From DAOVDI01 sp965373045 (GTDB taxonomy: Bacteria; Acidobacteriota; Aminicenantia; Aminicenantales; Aminicenantaceae), in contig CBDVEQ010000001.1 in the NCBI GenBank assembly GCA_965373045.1, positions 1 to 39,493 of the forward strand: a stretch of 39,493 nucleotides of DNA, in the 5' to 3' direction. Position numbers and translations under genes: made by a program. Below the pieces are notes generated by a model. That model had not been told where the DNA came from. It worked only from the letters and a program-made list of their open reading frames with translations, and ran no database searches. Shown one piece after another: positions 33,108 through 39,493 of the stretch (positions are counted from its first letter, which is position 1; each line of letters begins with the position of its first letter).

Positions 33108-34616
33108 TTATTCGTTTCGTTTTTTTCTGACGAGTGGGAAAAGGCCGGATTCTGTACGTGCGGAAAAGAGGATATCTTCGATTTTTCCCATAACATCCGG
33201 ATTTTTAGCGGCAATATTATGTGATTCAGAGATATCATTCTTCAAGTTATAAAGCTCGATGTCTTTGTCGTAAGCGGCGCGACAGGCTTTCCAATCGCCC
33301 ATCCGGACCGCCTGCCGTCCCAGGTATTCCCAATACAAATAATCATGTTCCTGCTGCTTTTCAGGCTGTCCCATCAAAGTAGGTAGAAAAGAGATACCAT
33401 CGATATTATGAGGAGCCTGGATGCCCAGCAGGTCAGCAATGGTAGGCAAGACATCCCAGAATGCGGAGATGTGACCTGTCTCTGTTCCCGGCTGGATCTT
33501 TCCTGGCCAGCGGGCGATCATAGGAACGCGGATCCCTCCCTCGTAAAGCTGGGTCTTTAAACCACGAAGCGGGCCTGCACTGTTGAAAAACGTCGAATCC
33601 GTTCCTCCATTAAAGGTCGGTCCGTTATCGCTTGTGAACATAACCAGTGTGTTGTCCTCCAGTCCCAACTCATTGAGAAGGTCCAGGATCCGGCCGATCT
33701 CCCTGTCCATACGCGTGATCATTGCTGCGTAAGCGGCCCTGGGCTTTGGATGGGGTGTATAGCCCCTGTCGCCCTTGTAAGGGATTTCTGTAAAAGCCCC
33801 TTGGTATTTCTTTAGAGAATCTTCTGGAACCTGGAGGGAAACATGGGGAACAGGGAAGGGCAGGTACAGGAAAAAAGGCCTGTCCTTGTTCTCTCGGATA
33901 AACTGCAGGGCTTCTTCCGCCATCCTGTCCATGGAGTATGTTTTGCCTTTATAGGGTGCATATGAAGTGAGGTCCAAAGGATCTTTATTTTCCGGAAGTT
34001 TTTGGTGGGGGAAGAAGTACTCATTCCCTTCCAACATGTCTTTGGTCCCGTTTTTCCAGAGATGGGTTGGATAATAATTGTGGGCTATCCTCTGGCAGAG
34101 ATAGCCGTAAAAAAGATCGAATCCCTGTTTACTCGGCTGCCCTGTGCTGTCCGGACCTCCCAGTCCCCATTTGCCGATCGCTCCGGTTGTATATCCATGT
34201 TTCTGGAGGATGGTTCCGATGGTCTCTGTGCCGGGCAAAAGCGGTCTCTGCCCTTCAAGATTCGGGTCGTGCCATACATCTCCTCTTTCAGGCAGTTCGT
34301 CATTAGCCCGGATGTATGCGTGTCCTGTATGTTTTCCGGTCAGAAGGACGCACCTTGAGGGAGCACAGACCGGGCTCCCAGAGTAGTGCTGGGTAAATTT
34401 TATTCCCTCATCCGCCAGTTTATCGATGTTCGGTGTCCGGATCTTTGTCTGCCCATAACTTCCAAGTTCCCCATATCCCAGGTCATCAGCCAGAATATAG
34501 ATGATGTTGGGCTTTTTGATGTTTTTTTTACATCCCCATTCGATCGGAGGGATGGAAAGAGCCGCAGCTCCCAGTCCTATTGTTTTTAAAAAATCACGCC
34601 GGTTAAACTTGGACAT
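33108..34616 (-). CDS. sulfatase (S1 family, Cys-type, GKWG variant)
   Basis: Exported sulfatase, 502 aa. The Tat-like NRRDFLKTIGLGAAAL signal precedes WGC (possible lipobox, Cys29). Asp44-Asp45 bind metal; the maturation motif is CAPSR (84-88). The GKWHLG element reads GKWGLGG, followed by KQGFDLFYGYLCQRIAHNYYP, a pattern I recall from a well-populated sulfatase subfamily, so Gly for His is a subfamily trait. FTSDNGPT and a normal C-terminus are present. Second gene after the unknown 269-aa exported protein (37 bases) and 11 bases before the next sulfatase. Confidence 0.93.
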   Translation of the reverse strand: MSKFNRRDFLKTIGLGAAALSIPPIEWGCKKNIKKPNIIYILADDLGYGELGSYGQTKIRTPNIDKLADEGIKFTQHYSGSPVCAPSRCVLLTGKHTGHAYIRANDELPERGDVWHDPNLEGQRPLLPGTETIGTILQKHGYTTGAIGKWGLGGPDSTGQPSKQGFDLFYGYLCQRIAHNYYPTHLWKNGTKDMLEGNEYFFPHQKLPENKDPLDLTSYAPYKGKTYSMDRMAEEALQFIRENKDRPFFLYLPFPVPHVSLQVPEDSLKKYQGAFTEIPYKGDRGYTPHPKPRAAYAAMITRMDREIGRILDLLNELGLEDNTLVMFTSDNGPTFNGGTDSTFFNSAGPLRGLKTQLYEGGIRVPMIARWPGKIQPGTETGHISAFWDVLPTIADLLGIQAPHNIDGISFLPTLMGQPEKQQEHDYLYWEYLGRQAVRMGDWKACRAAYDKDIELYNLKNDISESHNIAAKNPDVMGKIEDILFSARTESGLFPLVRKKRNE

Positions 34617-34653
34617 TATAAAAGATCTCCCTATTTATAAAAATAATTGAAGA

Positions 34654-35463
34654 TTATTTTTTAAATATCTCTACCAGAGCGATTCTGTGTCCTTTCTGCA
34701 CCTCAAATCCGGATGACTTGATATGGGAGATGGGATTCCAGGTGATATCAATTAGTCCGTCTTTATCCAGGTCGACTCTCCATCCGTATTCCAGGTTTTT
34801 AATAAAGATTTGTTTTTTTGACGCCGTTTTTGCTTCCGGTCCTTTGGGGATTTCCATGGCTGTTATATAACCCGATGTGCTGTAATTTTCCACAAAAATC
34901 TTCATCGACCGCTTCCTGGTGGTTTGGAGAACTACTATCCCCTTGGAACTCAGTGAAAAATCAATATACCTCTTCGGTTCTGTAAAAAGCTCTTTGGCCT
35001 GTTCCTGTCCAAGTCCTTCGAACTTCTGCCTGGCTTCTGTCAGTGTCAGGTCTTCCTTGAACCGCAGTGCCGGGTCTTTTATGATGCCTTTTAGCTTATT
35101 AATGATAAAATCTTCGGAAAAACCATCCTGAAGAGCAGAGTTGACGAAATTCCACCTGGAAATATCAAAGAAGATCTTCCCATTCTCATCTTTAGGTGTG
35201 AGCTGGCCGAGAAACATGTAATATTTATTGGGTTTTTTGCTGCTTTTTTTCCAGGCCCATCCCGGGGGAAGTTGCTCGTCCCACTGAACTCCATGTTCGT
35301 CAGATGCGGAAATACTGCCTGACAGCATGAGCTTTTGATTAGCCACATATTTTCGCAGTGGAGCGGGATCTGCGTTGGATCCCATCAGCAATACAAGTAA
35401 AAATACGGGGATCAAGATCCGATAGGCGGAACTTTTTGTTGGAAATAATGTTGTTATACGCAT
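34654..35463 (-). CDS. exported protein of unknown function
   Basis: Not recognised. 269 aa with a hydrophobic signal at about 15-30 (ILIPVFLLVLLMGS). The mature part is mixed charged and beta-like. It has a DLDKDGLID loop (231-239), which fits a calcium-binding DxDxDG pattern. There are no Cys residues to suggest a lipoprotein or disulfides. AAGGAAG lies seven bases before the ATG, and a candidate promoter is at 35501-35529. It is the first gene before two sulfatases and the maturase, so a helper role in sulfated-glycan use is possible, but only by position. Confidence 0.75.
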   Translation of the reverse strand: MRITTLFPTKSSAYRILIPVFLLVLLMGSNADPAPLRKYVANQKLMLSGSISASDEHGVQWDEQLPPGWAWKKSSKKPNKYYMFLGQLTPKDENGKIFFDISRWNFVNSALQDGFSEDFIINKLKGIIKDPALRFKEDLTLTEARQKFEGLGQEQAKELFTEPKRYIDFSLSSKGIVVLQTTRKRSMKIFVENYSTSGYITAMEIPKGPEAKTASKKQIFIKNLEYGWRVDLDKDGLIDITWNPISHIKSSGFEVQKGHRIALVEIFKK

Positions 35464-35500
35464 GTCAGATCTTCCTTATATGAGGGATTCCACGGAAATC

Positions 35501-35529
35501 AGTATAGAGCTTTCTTCGGTTTTTTTAAA
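35501..35529 (-). promoter_or_regulatory. candidate promoter of the sulfatase-maturase operon
   Basis: Minus strand: -35 TTTAAA (35529-35524), 17-base spacer, -10 TATACT (35506-35501). Leader of about 30 bases to the ATG at 35463. Confidence 0.45.
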
Positions 35530-35588
35530 GAGGACGAATCGAGTCATTTAAAATCTAATCCAAATGGACATGAGGAGTGAATGATTTT

Positions 35589-35623
35589 ATAACCTAATCT
35601 TGCTCGAAAGGAGGTTGGGTTAT
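35589..35623. other. 9-bp hairpin between hicB and the sulfatase operon
   Basis: ATAACCTAA (35589-35597) pairs with TTGGGTTAT (35615-35623), one G-U, 17-base loop. The loop contains AAAGGAG on the plus strand. There is no T-run on the minus side, so it is a poor terminator. Confidence 0.4.
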
Positions 35624-35714
35624 GAGACCGGAAGCACAATATTGTCTTGTTGTAGGGAAAGTGCAAATCACGAAGACAAATATTTTTCAAGCGCTTCGGA
35701 CACAATTTTATTGA
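35622..35714 (+). CDS. possible 30-aa small ORF
   Basis: ATG at 35622 follows a perfect AAAGGAGG by seven bases and encodes 30 residues (starting MRPEAQYCLVVGK) to a TGA at 35712-35714. The ribosome site lies in the loop of the hairpin at 35589-35623. It runs antisense to the 3' end of hicB. No homology can be judged at this length; chance occurrence is quite possible. Confidence 0.2.
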   Translation: MRPEAQYCLVVGKVQITKTNIFQALRTQFY

Positions 35715-36003
35715 GGTTAGTGCCTTTTGCCCTAGCGTACAATACTGCTTTACGATGAAGATCACTTCCTGTGCGAACATTAAAGCTGCCCTTGAAGGGT
35801 TTATCGGGTTTTTTCCCTTCTTCGGTACAGAGTTCTAAATAGTCGTCAACAGCCTCTATAAAGGCCGCACGTAAACTTTCCACATCATTCCCCTCATAGT
35901 TTACAAGACTACGAATAAATTCTATTTTTCCATGAAAGATCCGGTCTTCGTCACTATAATGAACCGAGCCATAATATCCTTTATAGCTCATCATATCTTT
36001 CAT
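35668..36003 (-). CDS. hicB: HicB-family antitoxin
   Basis: Antitoxin of a type II pair, 111 aa. N-terminal partial RNase H-like HicB fold (YGSVHYSDEDRIFHGKIEFIRSLVNYEGNDVESLRAAFIEAVDDYL) and a C-terminal ribbon-helix-helix (KPFKGSFNVRTGSDLHRKAVLYA) for DNA binding. Its ATG overlaps the hicA stop by four bases (ATGA), so the two are coupled. Toxin-first order is usual for hicAB. It should bind and silence HicA and repress its own promoter, probably at the palindrome 36299-36316. Confidence 0.88.
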   Translation of the reverse strand: MKDMMSYKGYYGSVHYSDEDRIFHGKIEFIRSLVNYEGNDVESLRAAFIEAVDDYLELCTEEGKKPDKPFKGSFNVRTGSDLHRKAVLYARAKGTNLNKIVSEALEKYLSS

Positions 36004-36254
36004 AGTATTCCCTCCTGTTTAAAGATCTCCAAAATATCATGGATGATATACATCTTGAGAATATTGTTGGGGTGCGGCTTATGTAAAGTGATCGGTGCTG
36101 CTGTCGAATGAACATATCTCATTCTTGATCCTCCGGTTTTACCTGGTTTTGCCTGTTTATAACCAAGAAGATTTAACAATGTTGTAAGTTCATTCCATGT
36201 GAAATCTTTAGGTCGCTGTTGTAATCTTGCCAGTAATTTGTCTTTGCGGCCCAT
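36000..36254 (-). CDS. hicA: HicA-family mRNA interferase toxin
   Basis: Small ribosome-independent RNase toxin, 84 aa from the ATG at 36254. FTWNELTTLLNLLGYKQAKPGKTGGSRMRYVHS and LHKPHPNNILKMY are typical of the dsRBD-like HicA fold. The short motif reads GGSR where many HicA have GSH; in this GGSR branch the His residues of LHKPHP are the conserved ones, so it need not be inactive. A TTG at 36302 extends the frame by 16 residues but has no ribosome site and would cover the palindrome; AAGAAGA before 36254 supports the short form. Confidence 0.85.
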   Translation of the reverse strand: MGRKDKLLARLQQRPKDFTWNELTTLLNLLGYKQAKPGKTGGSRMRYVHSTAAPITLHKPHPNNILKMYIIHDILEIFKQEGIL

Positions 36255-36298
36255 TAATCTTCTTTTCTTATAAAATGTATAATAATCCCACAATAAAT

Positions 36299-36316
36299 GC
36301 AACTAAAATTAGTTGC
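36299..36316. promoter_or_regulatory. palindromic operator upstream of hicAB
   Basis: GCAACTAA (36299-36306) and TTAGTTGC (36309-36316) form a perfect 8+8 palindrome with an AA centre. The outer bases AAAT/GTTT extend it nearly to 12+12. It lies 44 bases before the hicA ATG in the expected promoter zone, the right place for HicB autoregulation. Confidence 0.6.
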
Positions 36317-36345
36317 GTTTATTTTGAATATGATCAGAACTTCAA

Positions 36346-37827
36346 CTAACCGGTCTTTTTGGCTTCCTGCTCCTGTCCGGCCTGCCTCAGGGTAAGACTG
36401 ATTACCCGGTTTTGGGCATCTTTATTGAAAAAGATCTGGATGTAGGGTGATGTGGAAAAAAAAGTGGTGTGGTTTTCAACAAAAAATTTTGTCGGCGCCT
36501 GACCTGAGGGCTGGATAATAAGGTAATAATCTTCATAGGTAACAGTGAGTATATAGTCGGGATTGACCTCATATCTGCCCACATACTGCTGATAGATAGA
36601 TGGATCCAGCCTGTAGAGCGGCTTGATATTTGGTTGAAAGTGCGGCCATTCATAAGTCAGTGAAATACTCCTGAGCATCTCCTCGATGAGGAACTGTCCG
36701 TTTGCGCTGTTGGTCATTAAAACCGCTCCCTGCCCTTTCTGGGGATAGAGGATCATGTATGCCTGGAATCCTTCTGTGCTGCCCTTTATGTTGATGTTGA
36801 GATTATCATCACTATCGTCGATGGAAAAACCAAGCCCTTGATTGCCGGCCTGGGGAGTCAGCATTGTGCGGGCTGTTTGTGGAGAGATAACACTTTGTGT
36901 TTTTCCCATGGCCGTGTTTATGACCGCCAGGGCAAAATTTGCCATGTCTGTGGGCGTTGTCCACAAGCCTGAAGCGGCCTGCGCCGGATAATTAAGCCAT
37001 TTTACTTCCAGGGGTTGTCCTTCCCTCAGATGCCCGGATGCTGCTTTATGCTCCAATGGAACCGGAGAAGTGGCGGCAAATGTGCTGTGGTCCATTTTTA
37101 GGGGTAAAAGAACAGTCTTATCTAAAATCGCGGTGAAGGGATCATTGTTAAACTCTGACAGCAGAAGCTGAAGAATGGCATATCCTCCCTGCGAAAAACG
37201 TACCTGTGAGCCCGGTTCAAAATCGATATTGAGAGGGGGATTTGAAGCGGGCTTTTTTCCGTTAAGGACCTGTTGAATTGTCGGGAGGTATTTTCCCTGC
37301 TTGTATCCCGGAAGAACAGGAAGATTTGCACCGGAGCTGTGGCTGAGCAGATAGCGGAGGGAAACAGGTGTCTTTCGTGTGTTTCGGTTTGTTTTAATCT
37401 TCCAGGTTGTTAAATAGCGGTTGATATCCTCGTCCAGATCAAAAATCCCCTTTTCAACAAAAGAAAGGACTGCGAGTGCGGCCACAGGCTGGCTCAATTC
37501 CCCGGCTTGAAACAATGTTTCTATTGTAACCGGATCGTACGAGGAGGTATCTTTGATGCCGTATGATTTGGCCCATTCTATCTGATAGTTATCAATAACA
37601 GCCAGGCTAATTCCGGGAACGCGGTAATATGACATCCTTTCCGGAAGCTCCATTTTCTTGAGCGGCATTCCCTTGATAGAGACTGTTTCCAGAAGGCTTC
37701 TTTCCACGGATTTGATGCGCTTTCTTGTCAGCGTCTCCGAGGTTTCGCAGCCGGAGTAAAGGAGGAGAATTATTGATGCTGCTGTGATAGAAAAAAGCAA
37801 TAAGCTTTTTGTCCAAGTTTTGGCCAT
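36346..37827 (-). CDS. beta-lactamase-fold lipoprotein, catalytic residues lost
   Basis: Serine-hydrolase (PF00144) fold, 493 aa. Lipoprotein signal with LLYSGC (Cys27). The fold is well kept: MSYYRVPGISLAVIDN, LFQAGELSQPVAALAV, LRYLLSHSSGANLPVLPGY, GLWTTPTDMANFA, GLGF, and a C-terminal DUF3471-like domain (YQQYVGRYEVNPDYILTV). In active relatives the first motif reads GSISKPV. Here it is GELSQPV (109-115): catalytic Ser is Glu110 and Lys is Gln113. The Tyr of the second motif (RYSGGGY) is Phe211 (RFSQGGY), and the HGG third motif reads KGS. The frame is intact over nearly 500 codons, so this looks like a maintained pseudoenzyme and not a dying gene. A binding or sensing role is likely. Confidence 0.85.
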   Translation of the reverse strand: MAKTWTKSLLLFSITAASIILLLYSGCETSETLTRKRIKSVERSLLETVSIKGMPLKKMELPERMSYYRVPGISLAVIDNYQIEWAKSYGIKDTSSYDPVTIETLFQAGELSQPVAALAVLSFVEKGIFDLDEDINRYLTTWKIKTNRNTRKTPVSLRYLLSHSSGANLPVLPGYKQGKYLPTIQQVLNGKKPASNPPLNIDFEPGSQVRFSQGGYAILQLLLSEFNNDPFTAILDKTVLLPLKMDHSTFAATSPVPLEHKAASGHLREGQPLEVKWLNYPAQAASGLWTTPTDMANFALAVINTAMGKTQSVISPQTARTMLTPQAGNQGLGFSIDDSDDNLNINIKGSTEGFQAYMILYPQKGQGAVLMTNSANGQFLIEEMLRSISLTYEWPHFQPNIKPLYRLDPSIYQQYVGRYEVNPDYILTVTYEDYYLIIQPSGQAPTKFFVENHTTFFSTSPYIQIFFNKDAQNRVISLTLRQAGQEQEAKKTG

Positions 37828-38010
37828 AAAGGATTCCTTATTTAATAATGAACTTGCTTAAGCTTTTATTTTCCATGCGAGCATATAGTTTTGCAAGTCA
37901 TTATTAATTGATGTTGGCTGTTTACAGGGGAAAGCTTAACATATCCCTTATGGAAAACCCTGGTTGAGTTTAACAAAAACATGTGAGAACATACATTCAA
38001 GGAGTGAGAT

Positions 38011-39441
38011 ATGATTCATCGGAAGAATAAAGGGGTTTCGAGGCGTGAATTCCTCAAGGTCGCGGCCGTCGGGGGTGGGGCAGCGTTTTTCAACCTGGAC
38101 AGGATTGCTGGGGCCGGAATCACAACCCTACTGCCGGGCTGCCGGTCGGAGTTGCCTCTGAAAAACCAACAGCGCCCTAATGTGCTGTTCGTCATCGTCG
38201 ACGACCTCCGGCCCGAACTGGGATGCTACGGCAACACGGAAATAAAAACTCCGAATTTTGACCGGCTGGCCGGAGAGGGAGTCACCTTTGCACGGACCCA
38301 CTGCCAGGCTGCGGCCTGCGCGCCCTCCCGGGCCAGTGTCATGCTGGGCATGAGGCCCGACTCCACCCGGGTATGGAGCCTGGGCGAGAAGTTCCGGGAG
38401 ATCAATCCCGACTATGTCACCATGCCTCAGCATTTTAATAAACACGGCTACCACACCGTCTCAATGGGTAAGATCTTCCACAACCACATGCCCGATCCTA
38501 TTTCCTTTGTTGAACCGGACTTGAAGCCGGCGGAGTACATGACCCCTGAGATGATCGACCGGGATCCGGAATCCTTCTATTATGACGAAGAATTGAACGA
38601 GGAACTGGCCCAGGTCAGGGTGAGGAGGCTGGCGAAGAATCCCAATGCTTATGCCGGCGGTTGGGCCTACGGCCGCTCCTGGGAATGTTCTGAGGCGCCC
38701 GACAATGCCTTTTACGACGGGGCCCAAACCGACCTGGCCCTTGAAAAGTTGAAAGAACTGAAAGAGAAGGACCAGCCCTTTTATTTTGCTTTGGGTTACT
38801 TCCGACCACACTTGCCTTTTGTAACCCCAAAGAAATACTGGGACCTCTATGACCGGAATGGGCTCTCGCTGGCCGACAATCCCTATCTGCCCAAGGATTC
38901 TCCGATCATGGCCATGAATTCCGCCTATGAGCTGACGGGCTGTTATGACCTGGAGTGGGTCAAGCACCCCTCGGTCGCACAGCTCCCTGAGGATACCGCC
39001 CGTCTGTTGAAGCATGGATATTATGCCTCCGTCAGCTACGTGGACGCGTGTCTCGGCCGCCTGATGGACGGGTTGAAAGAGCTTGGATTGGACAAAAATA
39101 CGATCGTGGTCGTCTGGGGCGATCACGGCTGGAAGCTGGGAGAACACGGCAGCTGGTGCAAACAGACAAACTACAACATCGACACGCGGGTTCCTTTGAT
39201 CATTCGGATACCCGATATGCAGACCACGGGACAATCCTGCGGGCAGCTCACAGAGCTCGTAGACCTCTTCCCTACGCTCTGTGATCTTGCGGGAATTGAA
39301 GTTCCTGCTTACATGGAGGGCTCGAGCCTCAAGCTGCTGCTCAAGGATCCGGATCTGAAAATAAAGAATGCCGCATTCAGCCAGTATGTCCGGCGGCCGA
39401 AGAATTCGCCTGATGGGAAGCGTTACATGGGGTACTCTTGA
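38011..39441 (+). CDS. iduronate-2-sulfatase-like sulfatase, shortened C-terminus
   Basis: Exported Cys-type sulfatase, 476 aa. SRREFLKV Tat-like signal, LLPGC lipobox (Cys44), Asp64-Asp65, maturation motif CAPSR (103-107), MGKIFHNHMPDP in place of GKWHLG, RPHLPFVTP, and WGDHGWKLGEHG, the iduronate/choline-sulfatase-like set. It stops after GKRYMGYS, where relatives usually continue RTDxYRY...ELYDL..DP for some 60-80 residues. The frame starting at 39441 reads IGDNYFCG, faintly like that missing part, so a small indel or an error near the window edge is possible. Good AAGGAGTG ribosome site. GC is clearly higher than in the genes around it, suggesting transfer. Confidence 0.9.
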   Translation: MIHRKNKGVSRREFLKVAAVGGGAAFFNLDRIAGAGITTLLPGCRSELPLKNQQRPNVLFVIVDDLRPELGCYGNTEIKTPNFDRLAGEGVTFARTHCQAAACAPSRASVMLGMRPDSTRVWSLGEKFREINPDYVTMPQHFNKHGYHTVSMGKIFHNHMPDPISFVEPDLKPAEYMTPEMIDRDPESFYYDEELNEELAQVRVRRLAKNPNAYAGGWAYGRSWECSEAPDNAFYDGAQTDLALEKLKELKEKDQPFYFALGYFRPHLPFVTPKKYWDLYDRNGLSLADNPYLPKDSPIMAMNSAYELTGCYDLEWVKHPSVAQLPEDTARLLKHGYYASVSYVDACLGRLMDGLKELGLDKNTIVVVWGDHGWKLGEHGSWCKQTNYNIDTRVPLIIRIPDMQTTGQSCGQLTELVDLFPTLCDLAGIEVPAYMEGSSLKLLLKDPDLKIKNAAFSQYVRRPKNSPDGKRYMGYS

Positions 39442-39493
39442 TCGGCGACAATTACTTTTGCGGGTCGACGATGATTAGAATTGCGGTTTTTTC

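Noticed and set aside
36255..36302. Longer hicA start at TTG 36302
   Set aside because: It would cover the operator/promoter zone, lacks a ribosome site, and adds residues not typical of the family.
38461..39234. 257-codon minus-strand frame
   Set aside because: Antisense of the iduronate-sulfatase-like gene, open because of high GC.

Overview
The window reads as a chromosomal segment of a Gram-negative heterotroph with mid-40s % GC. It has an outer-membrane TolC channel, lipoprotein and Tat-type signals, a von Willebrand protein of the type described from Acidobacteria, a zinc-ribbon/Ser-Thr kinase/TPR protein, and many sulfatases. Together these suggest an Acidobacteria-Aminicenantes-type lineage. 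That placement is inferred from gene content; no rRNA or tRNA was seen.

Layout. (1) 1-3903, minus strand: an operon of two sulfatases and a GH29 alpha-L-fucosidase that runs off the left edge. (2) 3963-6392: a decayed TPR fragment, then a zinc-ribbon/kinase/TPR gene with a clear sigma70-like promoter. (3) 6597-15910: argF and two paralogous GT-C-type membrane proteins on the minus strand, with a GC-rich plus-strand DUF5107/TPR lipoprotein gene between them. (4) 16040-21600, plus strand: a compact run of TolC, GT2, GT4, an enolase-superfamily OSBS/NSAR and PurM. (5) 21741-23008: the acidobacterial VWFA-type exported protein. (6) 23009-23738: a 730-base gene-free stretch with three related repeat modules, a GGGAATCC hairpin and simple repeats. 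(7) 23739-28496, plus strand: a GH116 beta-glycosidase and a YfbK-like VWA protein. (8) 28502-35529, minus strand: an unknown exported protein, two sulfatases, the anaerobic sulfatase maturase (with a C-terminal SEC-C motif), a Na/Pi cotransporter and a PhoU protein. (9) 35589-36316: a HicAB toxin-antitoxin pair with a palindromic operator. (10) 36346-37827: a beta-lactamase-fold lipoprotein that has lost its catalytic residues. (11) 38011-39441, plus strand: a GC-rich iduronate-sulfatase-like gene that ends early.

How the genes fit together. Five Cys-type sulfatases, a fucosidase, a GH116 glycosidase and the radical SAM enzyme that makes formylglycine point to use of sulfated, probably fucose-containing glycans. 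No SusC/SusD pair or sugar transporter is present. The sulfatases carry four different versions of the GKWx active-site motif, so they probably act on different sulfate positions. The transferase/TolC run looks like an envelope-glycan or export module next to housekeeping purM. The most unusual items are the degenerate serine-hydrolase fold, the GC-rich DUF5107 gene between two paralogs, the nested-hairpin repeats, and the sulfatase-maturase/SEC-C fusion.
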